The position numbers were made by a program, and so were the translations under genes. The notes beneath the pieces were generated by a model. The model was not told where the DNA came from. It saw only the letters and a program-made list of their open reading frames with translations, and did not search any database. This document shows, piece after piece, positions 24,148 to 33,957 of a stretch of 61,761 nucleotides of DNA. Numbering within the stretch: the first letter of the stretch is position 1; the number at the start of each line of letters is the position of its first letter. This DNA comes from an uncultured Myxococcales bacterium (lineage in GTDB: Bacteria > Myxococcota_A > UBA9042 > DTJE01): NCBI GenBank assembly GCA_903936705.1, contig CAIZWN010000022.1, forward strand, positions 1 to 61,761, in the 5' to 3' direction.

Positions 24148-26688
24148 ATGAACCGGATTTTCGGACACCGGTTGGCCGAACCGGTCCTGTCGATCACGAT
24201 TTGCGCTCTCGTATCGCTTCCCGCGCTGTGTCTGGGCGCCGCCTCGCCTGATTTGCGCATCGCCAGCGCACTGGCGGCCTTCGCTGTTGCATGGGGAGTC
24301 GCCGTGCGCGGCAGTGTCCGTTCGACGCGCTTTCCCGTTCCGGCCGAAGCCATTGTCATGGCAGTCGCAGCAGCCTTCACGGTCCTGCAGTCGCTTCCGG
24401 TTGGCCCAGTCGTGGCCGGTTGGCTTGGAGGCACCTCCGCCGATCGGATTGATCAGGTGGTCACCGCGACAGGGATCGCCAGTCCCTGGAGGACCCTTTC
24501 GGCGGATCCGGGGTCAACCCTGGTCGAAGGCATCCGCCTATGGGCCGGCGCCCTGATGCTGGCAACATTCACAGCCATCTCGGTCCGACGCAGGCGCCGC
24601 CGAACGATCCTGATGGCAGTTGCCATGATGGGTGCGCTGCAGGGCCTCGCCGGGCTCGCCACCGGGCTGTTCGGCATGGACATTCGCACGGCCTTCACGG
24701 ACAACCCTCTTGCCTCTCAACCCGGGTTCCACGGGACCTTCCTGAACGACAACCACACGGCAGGCGCCTTCAACCTTGCGGCCTTCGCGTTCCTTGGACT
24801 CGCCCTCGACACACCAAGCCCATTCCGGTTCGCATTCTATGCAGGTGCGGTCTGGATGGCCTGGGGCACTTTCATCGTCGGATCCGGAGGCGCTTCGCTG
24901 GTCCTGGTATTGACAGGGGCGATGTATCTGGCGTGGTCCACCTGGCTGTGCCCCGATCCGTCTCGATCCAGGCAGCCCAAGTCCATACGTGTGCTGCTGG
25001 CGGTCGGATTGGTGGCCGCCCTCGTACTGGCCTTCGTCGCCGTTGACCAGTGGGTCATCCGCTATGGGCAGGAATCGCAATTGGCGAGGTCGGTGGACGG
25101 CAAGACTCGCATCTGGGGACCGGCGCTGGAACTGGCCTTGGAACATCCTTTTGCCGGCGTCGGACGAGGGGCATTTCCTGTGGCAGTCACCGCCGTCAAC
25201 AACGTGCATCCATCGATGACCTACGACTACGTCGAAAACGCACCGCTGCAGGCGCTTGCTGACTGGGGATTTCCCGCTGGCATCCTTCTGCTGGCAATCA
25301 CGATCTTCCTGGGCATACGACTGCTGCTGGCGGCGTCCGATCGAAAACCCCTTCTGGCCGCCATGTTTGGTGTGGTGGCCGTCGCTTTGCAGAACCTGGG
25401 GGACTTCAGCCTCGAGATGCCTGGCATAGCCCTGCCGGTACTGGCGATTGTGGGCGCCGCAATCACCCACCGTCGCAGGGTCGCCAGCCAGGAAGGCCGC
25501 CCCCGCCACACGATCCGGGCACCGGTGGCCCTGGGGATCGCCTCCGCATCACTGGCGCTGGCCGTCCCCCTGGCGTGGGCTGGAAGCCAGTCCCTCGACC
25601 GTTCCCGCAGCACGCTTCAGGGCGTCTACAACAGGGTCCGGTCCGGCGAGCCCATCCCGGCAGATGTGGCTGAATCGACGCTGTCGTCCGCCGTCAAATT
25701 GCACCCGCACGACGCTTTCATGTTCGACCTCGGTTCACGCATCGCCTTTACGCAGGAACGGATGGATCGGGCTGGCGTACTTGCCGACGCGGCTCTGCTG
25801 CTTTTTCCACGATCGGTTTCGGCCGGGCTGGTCCGAATCGAGGTCGATCGAGCCCTTGGAAGGCCTGAGGAATCGACCCACCGACTAGCAACTCTTCTCG
25901 ACGTTCGACCCGACGCAGAGACGACCGTTTTCGATTTTCTTGAAAACGCACGATGGCCGGACGCCGATGTGGCGGCCTCCCTTCACGGCGATTCGGGCAC
26001 GCTGGATCGATACGTTGATGCGCTGGTTCGAGCCCGGAGATTGCCACAGGCAATCCGCGTGTTGAAGGCCAGGATAGCGCAGGAACCCGATGACCGGGCC
26101 TCCATGTTCAAGGCCAGCAAGCTGCTGCTGAACGTTGGCGACGTCGCAGCGGCCGACGAGACTGCAGTTCGCCTGCTGGCGCTGTTCCCCGAGACCCAGG
26201 ATGGGTGGCTGCTGCTGGCAAGGATAGCCCGGTTCCGGGACCAGAATCTCGAGGCACTTGCCCTGTTTCGCGAAGCAGCTTCGCGGGCCCCTGACTCCAC
26301 CGAGGCAGATCTAGGAATCCTGCGCAGCCTCCTGATGCTGGGCCGTGGCGAGGAATTTGCCGACATGGCACACCGACTGGAGGCACGCATCGGACGGGAC
26401 ATCTACACGCGATCCGAACTGCTGCAGATGATGGCGACCCGCGAGTCCCGGCTGGGCAGGTACGCAACCGCGCTGGACCGTCTGGAACAGGCCGAACGAC
26501 TGGTTCCATGGGACCCTATGATTCCCCTGGCCCGTGCGCGGGTTCGTCTGGCATCCGGAGATGTACCCGGCGCCCGACGGGAATTGCACCGCTGCCTTGC
26601 GCTGGACCCTACCCACCCCGAGGCGCGGCAGGCACTGGAGTCCCTGGACAACGTCAACCCGGCAAAGCTGCCGGACGAGGCCCCTTGA
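24148..26688 (+). CDS. O-antigen ligase/polymerase-like membrane protein with C-terminal TPR region
   Basis: An 846-residue protein. The first 450 residues have about eleven membrane helices and the large periplasmic loop of Wzy_C/WaaL proteins, including FHGTFLNDNHTAGAFNL near 190-206 and RIWGPALELALEHPFAGVGRGAF near 312 (key parts RIWGPALEL and GVGRGAF). From about 500 it is soluble and helical with tandem TPR-like units (DDRASMFKASKLLLNVGD, TQDGWLLLARIARF, YATALDRLEQAERLVP) to near the end. This layout resembles bifunctional ligases and oligosaccharyltransferases. The ATG at 24148 has CAGGGG upstream; an in-frame ATG at 24109 with AGGA is an alternative. Its end overlaps the convergent next gene by 35 bases. 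Confidence 0.82.
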   Translation: MNRIFGHRLAEPVLSITICALVSLPALCLGAASPDLRIASALAAFAVAWGVAVRGSVRSTRFPVPAEAIVMAVAAAFTVLQSLPVGPVVAGWLGGTSADRIDQVVTATGIASPWRTLSADPGSTLVEGIRLWAGALMLATFTAISVRRRRRRTILMAVAMMGALQGLAGLATGLFGMDIRTAFTDNPLASQPGFHGTFLNDNHTAGAFNLAAFAFLGLALDTPSPFRFAFYAGAVWMAWGTFIVGSGGASLVLVLTGAMYLAWSTWLCPDPSRSRQPKSIRVLLAVGLVAALVLAFVAVDQWVIRYGQESQLARSVDGKTRIWGPALELALEHPFAGVGRGAFPVAVTAVNNVHPSMTYDYVENAPLQALADWGFPAGILLLAITIFLGIRLLLAASDRKPLLAAMFGVVAVALQNLGDFSLEMPGIALPVLAIVGAAITHRRRVASQEGRPRHTIRAPVALGIASASLALAVPLAWAGSQSLDRSRSTLQGVYNRVRSGEPIPADVAESTLSSAVKLHPHDAFMFDLGSRIAFTQERMDRAGVLADAALLLFPRSVSAGLVRIEVDRALGRPEESTHRLATLLDVRPDAETTVFDFLENARWPDADVAASLHGDSGTLDRYVDALVRARRLPQAIRVLKARIAQEPDDRASMFKASKLLLNVGDVAAADETAVRLLALFPETQDGWLLLARIARFRDQNLEALALFREAASRAPDSTEADLGILRSLLMLGRGEEFADMAHRLEARIGRDIYTRSELLQMMATRESRLGRYATALDRLEQAERLVPWDPMIPLARARVRLASGDVPGARRELHRCLALDPTHPEARQALESLDNVNPAKLPDEAP

Positions 26689-28033
26689 CAGCTATCGACC
26701 TGATCGCCCCCTGCTCCAGGTGGAACGACTCGACCCTCGCCAGCAGGGCAATCAGGAATGCGAACACGGCCGCCGACAGGTTTGACGTCAAGAATTCACC
26801 GCTGATCATGGTCGAAAGCATCACCACAACCAGCAGTGGAATTCCCGGACTATGGGTACGGGTCCCAAGTTGAACGGCCTTGACCAGAAGAATTCCCAGG
26901 ACGATCTGCAGCAGAAGCCCCAACGGCAGGCCGTAGTAGAGGAACGGCCCGAAAAAACCGCTGTGCGAAGAAGCCCGGAAGTTCAAGACCGAACCCTCCA
27001 ACCCACCAACCCCCAGCCAAAGTTCCGACGTCGAGTACTGGCCCGTCGAGATCCAATCCCACTGCTGATCCCAGATGCTGACCCGCTTTTTTGCCGAGCC
27101 GGCAAGGTGCCCTCCTACGAAAGCAGTCTCAAAACGAGTTTCGATGATGTCCACAACCGACACCGATTCCCATTCGGACTGCCCGAACCTAAGGCTCAGC
27201 AGTACGACCGCGGTCGCCACCATCGGCAGCACCAGGCGCCAACGGGATTTCCAGGGACTGAAGACCCCCATCCCAAAAACACCAAGGACCCACGACACGA
27301 GGCCCGTGCGCGACAGCGAAAGCGTGGTCCCCAGGAAAGACAGAATGAACAGCACTGCCACCGGAGTCTGGCTTGCCAGGCGACGCCTCCCGATCATCGC
27401 CAGCCCAGCGGTTGCAGACATCGCCGCGATTGCGCCGACTTCCCAGGGACCCGAAAACCCCCCCACGGCACGCCGCATATGATCCTGCCACCTCGATTGA
27501 TAGGCCGTGTGATTGAAAAGATCATAGATGACGGGGCTGTACCCGTCGGCGACTACCAGGCTGAAGCCCACGATGATCGCGAACACGAATGATCGGCTTG
27601 CAACACGCGCCTTTTCAATGCTGTCGACGTACACCGCGACCATGAATACGGGCGGAAGAAACCGCATGTCCGCGGCAAAATTGATCAGCGGCAGCGTCCA
27701 CCCTAGCGACGGGTGGTTTATCAACAGGACCATCAGGCCCCAGGCATGGGCCACCATCGTCACCAGCAGCAGTACCAGGGTCAGTCGCATGACCCCCGGA
27801 TCCAGAACCCGCCGGATCTTGGACAAATCAACCAGCAGCAGGGCCATGCAAGAAAAAACATACAGATCGTGCAGTCCCAGCGGCAGGAAAGGAAACTGCG
27901 AGCGCACCCAGGCGTACGGGTACAGGAGCACAATCGGCCACATGAGGAATATCATGCGGGAACGCCGAAGTACCGTAAGGATCACGGCCGTAACCCAGAA
28001 CAGCAGGTATGCCGCAACGTAGAAACTGGCCAT
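26654..28033 (-). CDS. O-antigen polymerase/ligase-like membrane protein
   Basis: A 459-residue polytopic membrane protein with about eleven hydrophobic helices. A long loop near 300-370 contains KKRVSIWDQQWDWISTG and LWLGVGGLEGSVLNF, followed by SSHSGFFGPFLYYGLPLG, which fits the Wzy_C-type catalytic loop in which an Arg and a late His act. It probably polymerises or ligates repeat units on the periplasmic side. The ATG at 28033 follows an aminotransferase in the same leftward operon by 12 bases. It shares 35 base pairs of coding sequence with the convergent TPR ligase at the 3' end. Confidence 0.8.
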   Translation of the reverse strand: MASFYVAAYLLFWVTAVILTVLRRSRMIFLMWPIVLLYPYAWVRSQFPFLPLGLHDLYVFSCMALLLVDLSKIRRVLDPGVMRLTLVLLLVTMVAHAWGLMVLLINHPSLGWTLPLINFAADMRFLPPVFMVAVYVDSIEKARVASRSFVFAIIVGFSLVVADGYSPVIYDLFNHTAYQSRWQDHMRRAVGGFSGPWEVGAIAAMSATAGLAMIGRRRLASQTPVAVLFILSFLGTTLSLSRTGLVSWVLGVFGMGVFSPWKSRWRLVLPMVATAVVLLSLRFGQSEWESVSVVDIIETRFETAFVGGHLAGSAKKRVSIWDQQWDWISTGQYSTSELWLGVGGLEGSVLNFRASSHSGFFGPFLYYGLPLGLLLQIVLGILLVKAVQLGTRTHSPGIPLLVVVMLSTMISGEFLTSNLSAAVFAFLIALLARVESFHLEQGAIRSIAVKGPRPAALPG

Positions 28034-28045
28034 CAAACTCCCCGA

Positions 28046-29161
28046 TCACCGGAAGAAATCGTGGATAGCGTTGCAGACCTCGTCTATCTGCGCCTGGGTC
28101 AATTCAGGAAAAATCGGGATCGACAGGGCCTCGGCCGAGGCACGCTCGGCCTGCGGCATGTCGCCTGCCTTGTGACCCAGGTACGAAAAGCACTCCTGCA
28201 GGTGCAACGAACGCGGGTAGTACACCTCGGTGCCTATTTCGCGAGCCTTCAGGTGGGCCTGTAGCTCGTTTCGCCGACCTGGGATCCTAAGCGTGAACTG
28301 GTTCCATATGTGCCGCACATCAGACGGGTTTTCAGGAAGAACCAGCGCCCCGCTGGACTCGAGATCCGCCAGACGCTGGCAATACATCATGGCATTGCGC
28401 TGGCGCCCGGCCGTCCACCCGTCAAGATGGGGCAGCTTCACCGACAGGACAGCAGCCTGGATTGCGTCCAGCCGAAAATTCCCCCCCACGTCGGAATGGA
28501 AGTATTTCGGGTGCGAACCATGGTTTCGCAGACGAATCATCCGCTGGAACAGGGCCGGATCGCGGCACGTCACCAAGCCACCGTCGCCCACCCCCCCTAG
28601 ATTCTTGCTGGGAAAGAAGGAAAAGCATCCCGCTGCGCCCATCGAACCAGCCCGGCGCCCCTGATGTTCCGACCCGATAGCCTGGGCGGCGTCCTCTATC
28701 ACATGCAATCCATGCCTTTCTGCAATACCCAGGATCGATCCCATGTCAGCGCAGCGGCCGAACAGGTGGACCGGAAGAATTGCTCGGGTACGGGAGGTTA
28801 TCCGCTGCTCGATCCTGGCCGGGTCCAGGTTGAAGGACCCCGGGTCGATATCGACAAATACAGGCCGCGCGCCCACCCGATGCACGCATCCCGCAGTGGC
28901 GAAAAACGAGAAAGGCGACGTGATTACCTCGTCGCCCTGTCCGATACCCAGGCCCATCAGGGCCAGCAGCAGGGCATCGGTCCCCGACGACACCCCGATT
29001 GCATGAGGCACCGCACAATAGGCGGCGCAGCTGGACTCGAAGTCTGCGACGACCGGCCCCAGTATGAACTGTTGGGAGTCAAGGACCGCGGTGGCCGCCT
29101 TGACAACGTCCTCGCGCAGAGCGACATGCTGCGCCTTCAGGTCCAGCAACGGAACTCCCAT
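28046..29161 (-). CDS. wbpE: DegT-family aminotransferase, WbpE-like
   Basis: A 371-residue PLP aminotransferase. It starts MGVPLLDLKAQHVALRED and carries SSGTDALLLAL, PVFVDIDPGSFNLDP, VIEDAAQAIGS (PLP-ring Asp, near 160) and FFPSKNLGGVGDGG, in which SK provides the Schiff-base Lys near 188. This is the pattern of UDP-3-keto-sugar aminotransferases such as WbpE. The acetyltransferase of the same pathway is encoded directly upstream, which supports amination at C3 of UDP-GlcNAcA before acetylation. GGAGG lies five bases before the ATG. A 4-aminotransferase role cannot be excluded by sequence. Confidence 0.82.
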   Translation of the reverse strand: MGVPLLDLKAQHVALREDVVKAATAVLDSQQFILGPVVADFESSCAAYCAVPHAIGVSSGTDALLLALMGLGIGQGDEVITSPFSFFATAGCVHRVGARPVFVDIDPGSFNLDPARIEQRITSRTRAILPVHLFGRCADMGSILGIAERHGLHVIEDAAQAIGSEHQGRRAGSMGAAGCFSFFPSKNLGGVGDGGLVTCRDPALFQRMIRLRNHGSHPKYFHSDVGGNFRLDAIQAAVLSVKLPHLDGWTAGRQRNAMMYCQRLADLESSGALVLPENPSDVRHIWNQFTLRIPGRRNELQAHLKAREIGTEVYYPRSLHLQECFSYLGHKAGDMPQAERASAEALSIPIFPELTQAQIDEVCNAIHDFFR

Positions 29162-29233
29162 TCATCCTCCAACGCAGCCCCGGCGAATCACCCGCCAACA
29201 GCTGCTAGTCCGGAACGTCCCGACGTACGTCGC

Positions 29234-29878
29234 CTATCCCTCGATTTGCCGAATGCAGTCGGGGCCGACCTTGCGATATCGCAAACCGCATCGCGCCTCG
29301 TCCCCGTCGCGGATCGTTGTCAGCGAGCACGTTGCCTCGTTGCCCTCGAATCGCAAGCGCCCCCCGCACCGGCAGACCCACCCGATTGTCCTTGCCGGGT
29401 TCCCGGCAACAAGGGCAAACGACGGCACGTCACGAACGACCACGGCGCCTGCCGCGACAAAACAGGCCTCGCCAAGCTCGTGACCGCACACTATCACCGC
29501 CCCGGCCCCGATTGACGCATCCCGGCGCACCACGGTGCGCTGGTAGGCTTCCCGCCTTGCTATCGCCGCCCGTGGCAACGGGCTGGACAGGTTCGTGAAC
29601 GTCATCGACGGCCCACAGAAGACGTGGTCCTCCATGCTGACGCCGTCATAGACGTTGACGTTGTTCTGCAACTTGCACCCGCTGCCCATCACGACATCTG
29701 CCGCAACGAACACGTTCTGGCCAAGAATGCAGCCATCTCCGATCCTGGCGCCGGCCATTACGTGAGCGTGATGCCAGATCCGCGTGCCGGTGCCTATGTT
29801 CGAATCGCAGCGACCGTTGGCATCCGTCTCGCCATCGACAATCGCTGTGGCATGGGCAAAGTACGGCTTGGCGGACAT
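29234..29878 (-). CDS. wbpD: Hexapeptide-repeat N-acetyltransferase, WbpD/WlbB-like
   Basis: A 214-residue left-handed beta-helix acetyltransferase. Hexapeptide turns run from about 15 to 155 (IGTGTRIWHHAHVMAGARIG, VFVAADVVMG, SIGAGAVIVCG, CFVAAGAVVVRDVP). FALVAGNPARTIGWVCRCGG leads into a C-terminal Cys tail (CRCGG, then CSL) as in WbpD/WlbB. It would acetylate the 3-amino group of UDP-GlcNAc3NA using acetyl-CoA. The ATG at 29878 has GGGG about six bases upstream; a GTG at 29884 that overlaps the previous stop (GTGA) is possible. It lies between an epimerase and the WbpE-like aminotransferase in one operon. Confidence 0.84.
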   Translation of the reverse strand: MSAKPYFAHATAIVDGETDANGRCDSNIGTGTRIWHHAHVMAGARIGDGCILGQNVFVAADVVMGSGCKLQNNVNVYDGVSMEDHVFCGPSMTFTNLSSPLPRAAIARREAYQRTVVRRDASIGAGAVIVCGHELGEACFVAAGAVVVRDVPSFALVAGNPARTIGWVCRCGGRLRFEGNEATCSLTTIRDGDEARCGLRYRKVGPDCIRQIEG

Positions 29879-29880
29879 GT

Positions 29881-30888
29881 TCACCCCACCAGACGCCGAC
29901 CCAGCGACCGCTCGCGGCGCACTGCATCGACGACATCAGGATTTTCCAGGAACCACCTGGAGAAGGCAGCCACACCTTCCTCCAGCGTGGTCCCGGGCAG
30001 AAAACCAACCGCCGCCTTCAGGGCTGAGGCATCGGCCCAGGTCGCATTCACGTCGCCAGCCTGGGCCGGCAGCATCATGCGTATTGCAGGCCGACCCAGA
30101 TTGGTCTCAAGTGCCCGCAACAGCACGTCAAGTTCCCGCGGCTGACCCGCACCCACGTTGAAGACGCTGGCACCCGAAAGACCCGTATCAAACAACGCCA
30201 AGCGTGTCGCTTCGACCACGTCATCGACGTAGGTGAAATCGCGCCTCATGCTGCCACCGTCGAACAGCGGCACGGGCTCGCCGTTCGCGATGGCATCGGC
30301 GAAGGTCCATACCGCCATGTCAGGCCGGCCAAAAGGGCCATAGACAGTGAAATACCGCAGGCCGACCGTGCACAGACCATGAGTCGCCGCGAAGGCAGAT
30401 GCCATCAACTCGTCGGCGCGCTTGGTCGCGGCGTACAAGCTGACCGGTGCGTCGGCACGGTCGTCCTCGCGCCATGGCACGCGCAAGGAATTGCCGTAGA
30501 CGCTGGATGACGAGGCAAAAACGACTCGCTGGGTGCCGTGTCTGCGGGCCGCCTCCAGGATCGACAACATCCCGAGAACATTTGTACGTTCGTACTCGAA
30601 AGGGTGCTCGACCGAAAAACGCACACCAGTCTGCGCCGCCAGATGCACCACCAGCGCGGGACGGAGGTCCGCGAACAGCCCATCCGTCATCCTGGTGTCC
30701 GACACGTCCTGCACCAGTCCCAAAAAGCCCGGGATCTCCCTGAGCCGGCGCAAGCGTTCGGCCTTCAGTGCCGGGAAGAGGGGCTTGAGGTCGTCCACCC
30801 CAACGACCTCGTGACCATCAGCACAAAGCCGCCGCGCCAAGTGAAACCCGACAAAACCGGCAGCCCCAGTCAGCAGGATCGTGGCCAT
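29881..30888 (-). CDS. NAD-dependent sugar epimerase, UDP-glucuronate 4-epimerase-like
   Basis: A 335-residue extended SDR. LLTGAAGFVGFHLARRL (NAD loop from residue 6), VVHLAAQTGVRFSVEHP, the catalytic SSSSVYGN near 125-132 and the YAATKRADE Tyr/Lys near 153-157 are clear. GLRYFTVYGPFGRPDMA and RRDFTYVDDVV match UDP-glucuronate 4-epimerases. It would interconvert gluco and galacto forms of a UDP-uronic acid or related sugar. It is the first gene of the leftward operon epimerase-wbpD-wbpE-polymerase. About 315 bases of spacer separate it from the divergent lipoprotein gene. Confidence 0.84.
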   Translation of the reverse strand: MATILLTGAAGFVGFHLARRLCADGHEVVGVDDLKPLFPALKAERLRRLREIPGFLGLVQDVSDTRMTDGLFADLRPALVVHLAAQTGVRFSVEHPFEYERTNVLGMLSILEAARRHGTQRVVFASSSSVYGNSLRVPWREDDRADAPVSLYAATKRADELMASAFAATHGLCTVGLRYFTVYGPFGRPDMAVWTFADAIANGEPVPLFDGGSMRRDFTYVDDVVEATRLALFDTGLSGASVFNVGAGQPRELDVLLRALETNLGRPAIRMMLPAQAGDVNATWADASALKAAVGFLPGTTLEEGVAAFSRWFLENPDVVDAVRRERSLGRRLVG

Positions 30889-31203
30889 GCCGCAACACTC
30901 CCGGCAACGTTCCTAATGAACCGATCGCGTACGCCCAATGTTGTCCTGGAACCGGGTCCATGGACGCCGAATCGTACCCGCGGCAGGCCCGCACGGTCAA
31001 ACCGACAGGCTTGGCCCCGCCCGCATAAACGAAGCGGTTGCCATCCACACACCATTTTCATATTCTTCTCCGGATACTTTTTCTGGCCCCCGTTTGCCTT
31101 GTGTTCCTGATGACCCGGTTCCTTGTTGCTTCTGCGGAAGGAATCCCCGCGGATTTTCGACAAAGGCCCGGAACTCTAGTTTCCTGGACAGGAGTCGTTA
31201 CAA
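30889..31203. other. Divergent intergenic spacer
   Basis: This stretch separates the epimerase operon (left) from the CrtC-like lipoprotein (right) and must hold both promoters. I found no gene with a credible ribosome site here and no -35/-10 pair strong enough to call. The half nearer the lipoprotein (31040-31110) is relatively AT-rich for this genome, including TATTCTTC and ATACTTTTTC. Confidence 0.5.
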
Positions 31204-32535
31204 ATGAACGTTCGCAGCATGACCTGTTTGTTGGTCCTATCGTTCGTGAGCACGATCGCTGCGTGTGGCACCGATACCGTAAATCCGGCCGACGCGACAG
31301 AAGTCGCCGACACGTCGGTCAACTTGGACGATACGACCGTCGGTGGAACGGACACTGACGCGATCATCCTGTCCGACCTGCCAGCAGCCGACGACGCCAA
31401 CGCCGAAGTGGCACCCCCCGAGGAGTGTTCGTTCGTCGAGGCCTCCTGCGAGGGCAACAGCACGCTGACCTGCGTGAACGGCTTCGCACAAAGGCAGGAC
31501 TGCGGGGTCGACGCCTACTGCAACCACGGCGGATGCGAGGCTACCACCATCGTCCTTCCCAGGGATGCGGGCTCGCACATGGAGCAATCCGAGTGGTGGT
31601 ACTACACCGGCCATCTGGCTGATGGCGATCAACAATGGGGATTCGAGGTCACGATCTTCCAGTACGACTTCACTGAAATGTTCCAGACGCCCGGCCTGGG
31701 GTACATGTGCCACGTGGCCATTACGGACAAGACGGCAAAGGAGCATTACCACGTGGATACCGTCGCGCTGGAAACGAAGACCTGGACAGCGTCCCCCATT
31801 GTTCTGGAAGTCGATTACTGCCGCTTCGAGATCGGTGGCGACGGGAACGACCATATCGTTGGCGTGATTCCCGAAGGCCTGGAGAAGGACGGCAAGGCAT
31901 CGCCGTGGACGATCGATTTGACGGTCCAGCCACAAAAGCGCGTCGCGCGGCACGGCACCGACGGCATCATCCCAATGTCCGATTCAGGCGGAACCAGTTG
32001 GTACTACTCGTTCACACGATTGGCCGCCCAGGGAACGCTGTCGACGCCCGACGGCCAGCACACCGTGACTGGGCAGGCGTGGATGGATCACCAGTGGGGC
32101 GCATTCGACACGATGAAATTCAAGGGCTGGGACTGGTGGAGCGTCCAGCTCGAGGACGGATGGGAAATCATGCTGTTCCAGTTCACGAACTGGGATGGGG
32201 TCCTGGTGCAGAAGGCCGGCACCCTGATCGATCCCGACGGTAACCTGACGGCACTGGAAGGCATGGACGCATTCCTGATAACCCCGGTGCGCACCTGGCC
32301 CAGCCCACACACGGACGGCGTCTACCCAATGGACTGGGACATCACAATCCCTGAAGGCAACTGGAGCTTCAGTGTAACGACGTCAGTCGATGACCAGGAG
32401 ATGTACAACATCGCCCAGAACTATTGGGAGGGTGAGACAACCGTCACAGGTACCCGTTCCGGAACCGCCATCAAGGGCGTCGGCTACACCGAACTGACCG
32501 GATACGCGACCGACGCGTTGGACCCGCCGAAATAG
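31204..32535 (+). CDS. Secreted lipoprotein with Cys-rich module and CrtC/AttH-like lipocalin domain
   Basis: A 443-residue protein. The signal peptide ends in STIAAC (lipidation Cys21). An Asp/Thr/Ala-rich linker (22-73) leads to a compact Cys-rich module (CSFVEASCEGNSTLTC to CNHGGC, about 75-112, eight Cys). The main domain, from about 120 on, resembles carotenoid 1,2-hydratase/AttH lipocalin-like proteins: HMEQSEWWYYTGHL, WGFEVTIFQY, GQAWMDHQWGAFD and the WDWWSVQLEDG strand. It may bind or modify a hydrophobic ligand at the cell surface; the activity is unknown. The linker and Cys module are common in Myxococcota surface proteins. It is a lone plus-strand gene between two leftward glycan operons. 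Confidence 0.82.
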   Translation: MNVRSMTCLLVLSFVSTIAACGTDTVNPADATEVADTSVNLDDTTVGGTDTDAIILSDLPAADDANAEVAPPEECSFVEASCEGNSTLTCVNGFAQRQDCGVDAYCNHGGCEATTIVLPRDAGSHMEQSEWWYYTGHLADGDQQWGFEVTIFQYDFTEMFQTPGLGYMCHVAITDKTAKEHYHVDTVALETKTWTASPIVLEVDYCRFEIGGDGNDHIVGVIPEGLEKDGKASPWTIDLTVQPQKRVARHGTDGIIPMSDSGGTSWYYSFTRLAAQGTLSTPDGQHTVTGQAWMDHQWGAFDTMKFKGWDWWSVQLEDGWEIMLFQFTNWDGVLVQKAGTLIDPDGNLTALEGMDAFLITPVRTWPSPHTDGVYPMDWDITIPEGNWSFSVTTSVDDQEMYNIAQNYWEGETTVTGTRSGTAIKGVGYTELTGYATDALDPPK

Positions 32536-32571
32536 CGAATCCCGCCACAAAACCCCTGTTCTTCCGGGAAC

Positions 32572-33870
32572 CTACGCCTTGATGACCTTCGGATTAGGCT
32601 TGCGATATACGCCACGGGTGTCGATCACCAGTTTCGCGCTGTCCAGCAGGCCCGGCCAGTCAATGCCATCGTGATCGGTGGCAATCAGCACCGCGTCGAA
32701 CTCGCCCGCCCGATCCAGCGACACGCTGGGCCTGCCGGCATACCTCCCGTGTTCGCGAGACGGCGGCACCACTGGAATGAATGGATCGTGGTAGGAGACT
32801 TCTACACCTTCGCGCTCCAGCAACTCCCACAACTTGTATGACGGAGATTCCCGGGCGTCGTCCACGTTCTTCTTGTAGGCCAGACCGACCATCAGGAATC
32901 TGGCCCCGGCAAGCCCGCGCCCGCGCCGCGAAAATGCCTCCATCGCCTGCATCACGACCCAGTGCGGCATCGAGGTATTCACCTCGCCAGCCGTCTCGAT
33001 GAACCGCGAGGCTACGTCATACTCCCGCGCCTTCCAGGTAAGGTAGAAGGGATCGATCGGGATGCAATGGCCTCCCAGGCCTGGCCCGGGCGTAAACCGC
33101 ATGAAACCGAACGGCTTGGTCGCCGCCGCATCGATGACCTCCCAGACGTCGATCCCCATGCGGGTGAACACGACCTTCAACTCGTTCACCAGGGCAATGT
33201 TCACCGCACGAAAAGTGTTTTCCAGGATCTTCGCCGCCTCGGCCACCCGCGTTGACGACACCGGCACGACCCGCCGGATGACCCGCGCGTACAACGCCAC
33301 CGCAGCCGCCAGGGCCTCCGGATGATCCGCCCCAACGACCTTCGGTATGGTCACGGTCTCGAAATCCGGGTTGTTCGGATCCTCCCGCTCGGGCGAGTAG
33401 GCCAGCCAGAAGTCCACGTCGGCCTTCAGGCCGCTGCGTTCGAGGATCGGCCGCATCACCTCGTCAGTCGTGCCGGGATACGTCGTGGACTCGAGGATGA
33501 TCATCTGCCCCCGGCGCAGGTACGGCACAAGGCTCTCGCAGGACAGGACCACGTAGGTCATGTCGGGTTCGCGATTGATCGTCAAAGGCGTCGGGACGCA
33601 GATAAGGATCGCGTCGCACTCGCTGGCCCTGGCAAAGTCGGTGGTTGGCTGAAATCCCTCGCTGAGGCACAGGGCAATTGTCTCGTCCGGGATGTGCTTG
33701 ATGTATGTCTTTCCGCGCAGCAGGCAGTCCACCTTGGCCGAGTCGGTGTCCAGCCCGATTACCGGCACCCCCTTGCTGAGGAACGCCGCCGCCAGCGGCA
33801 GTCCCACGTACCCCAGGCCCAGGACACCAACTGTCGCCTGGCCATTCTCGATCCGTTCCTTCAGATCCAT
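32572..33870 (-). CDS. wbpA: Nucleotide-sugar 6-dehydrogenase, WbpA-like
   Basis: A 432-residue UDP-HexNAc 6-dehydrogenase. The NAD loop is VGVLGLGYVGLPLA near 15-28. YSPEREDPNN, ENTFRAVNIALVNEL and the catalytic Cys in GLGGHCIPIDPFY near 266 are present, with the C-terminal UDP-binding domain (LMVGLAYKKNVDDARESPS). The motifs fit the WbpA/WbpO group, which oxidises UDP-GlcNAc or UDP-GalNAc to the uronic acid using two NAD. This would be step one of a UDP-ManNAc3NAcA route with the WbpB, E, D and I homologues. GGGAGG stands three bases before an ATG at 33873 and six before 33870; I take the latter. Confidence 0.87.
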   Translation of the reverse strand: MDLKERIENGQATVGVLGLGYVGLPLAAAFLSKGVPVIGLDTDSAKVDCLLRGKTYIKHIPDETIALCLSEGFQPTTDFARASECDAILICVPTPLTINREPDMTYVVLSCESLVPYLRRGQMIILESTTYPGTTDEVMRPILERSGLKADVDFWLAYSPEREDPNNPDFETVTIPKVVGADHPEALAAAVALYARVIRRVVPVSSTRVAEAAKILENTFRAVNIALVNELKVVFTRMGIDVWEVIDAAATKPFGFMRFTPGPGLGGHCIPIDPFYLTWKAREYDVASRFIETAGEVNTSMPHWVVMQAMEAFSRRGRGLAGARFLMVGLAYKKNVDDARESPSYKLWELLEREGVEVSYHDPFIPVVPPSREHGRYAGRPSVSLDRAGEFDAVLIATDHDGIDWPGLLDSAKLVIDTRGVYRKPNPKVIKA

Positions 33871-33957
33871 CATCGACCTCCCAAAGAAACGCAAGGTACC
33901 ACCCGCCGCATCACAACCAGCCTCACGAAAGGGCCGCATGACCTGACAGCCGCGACG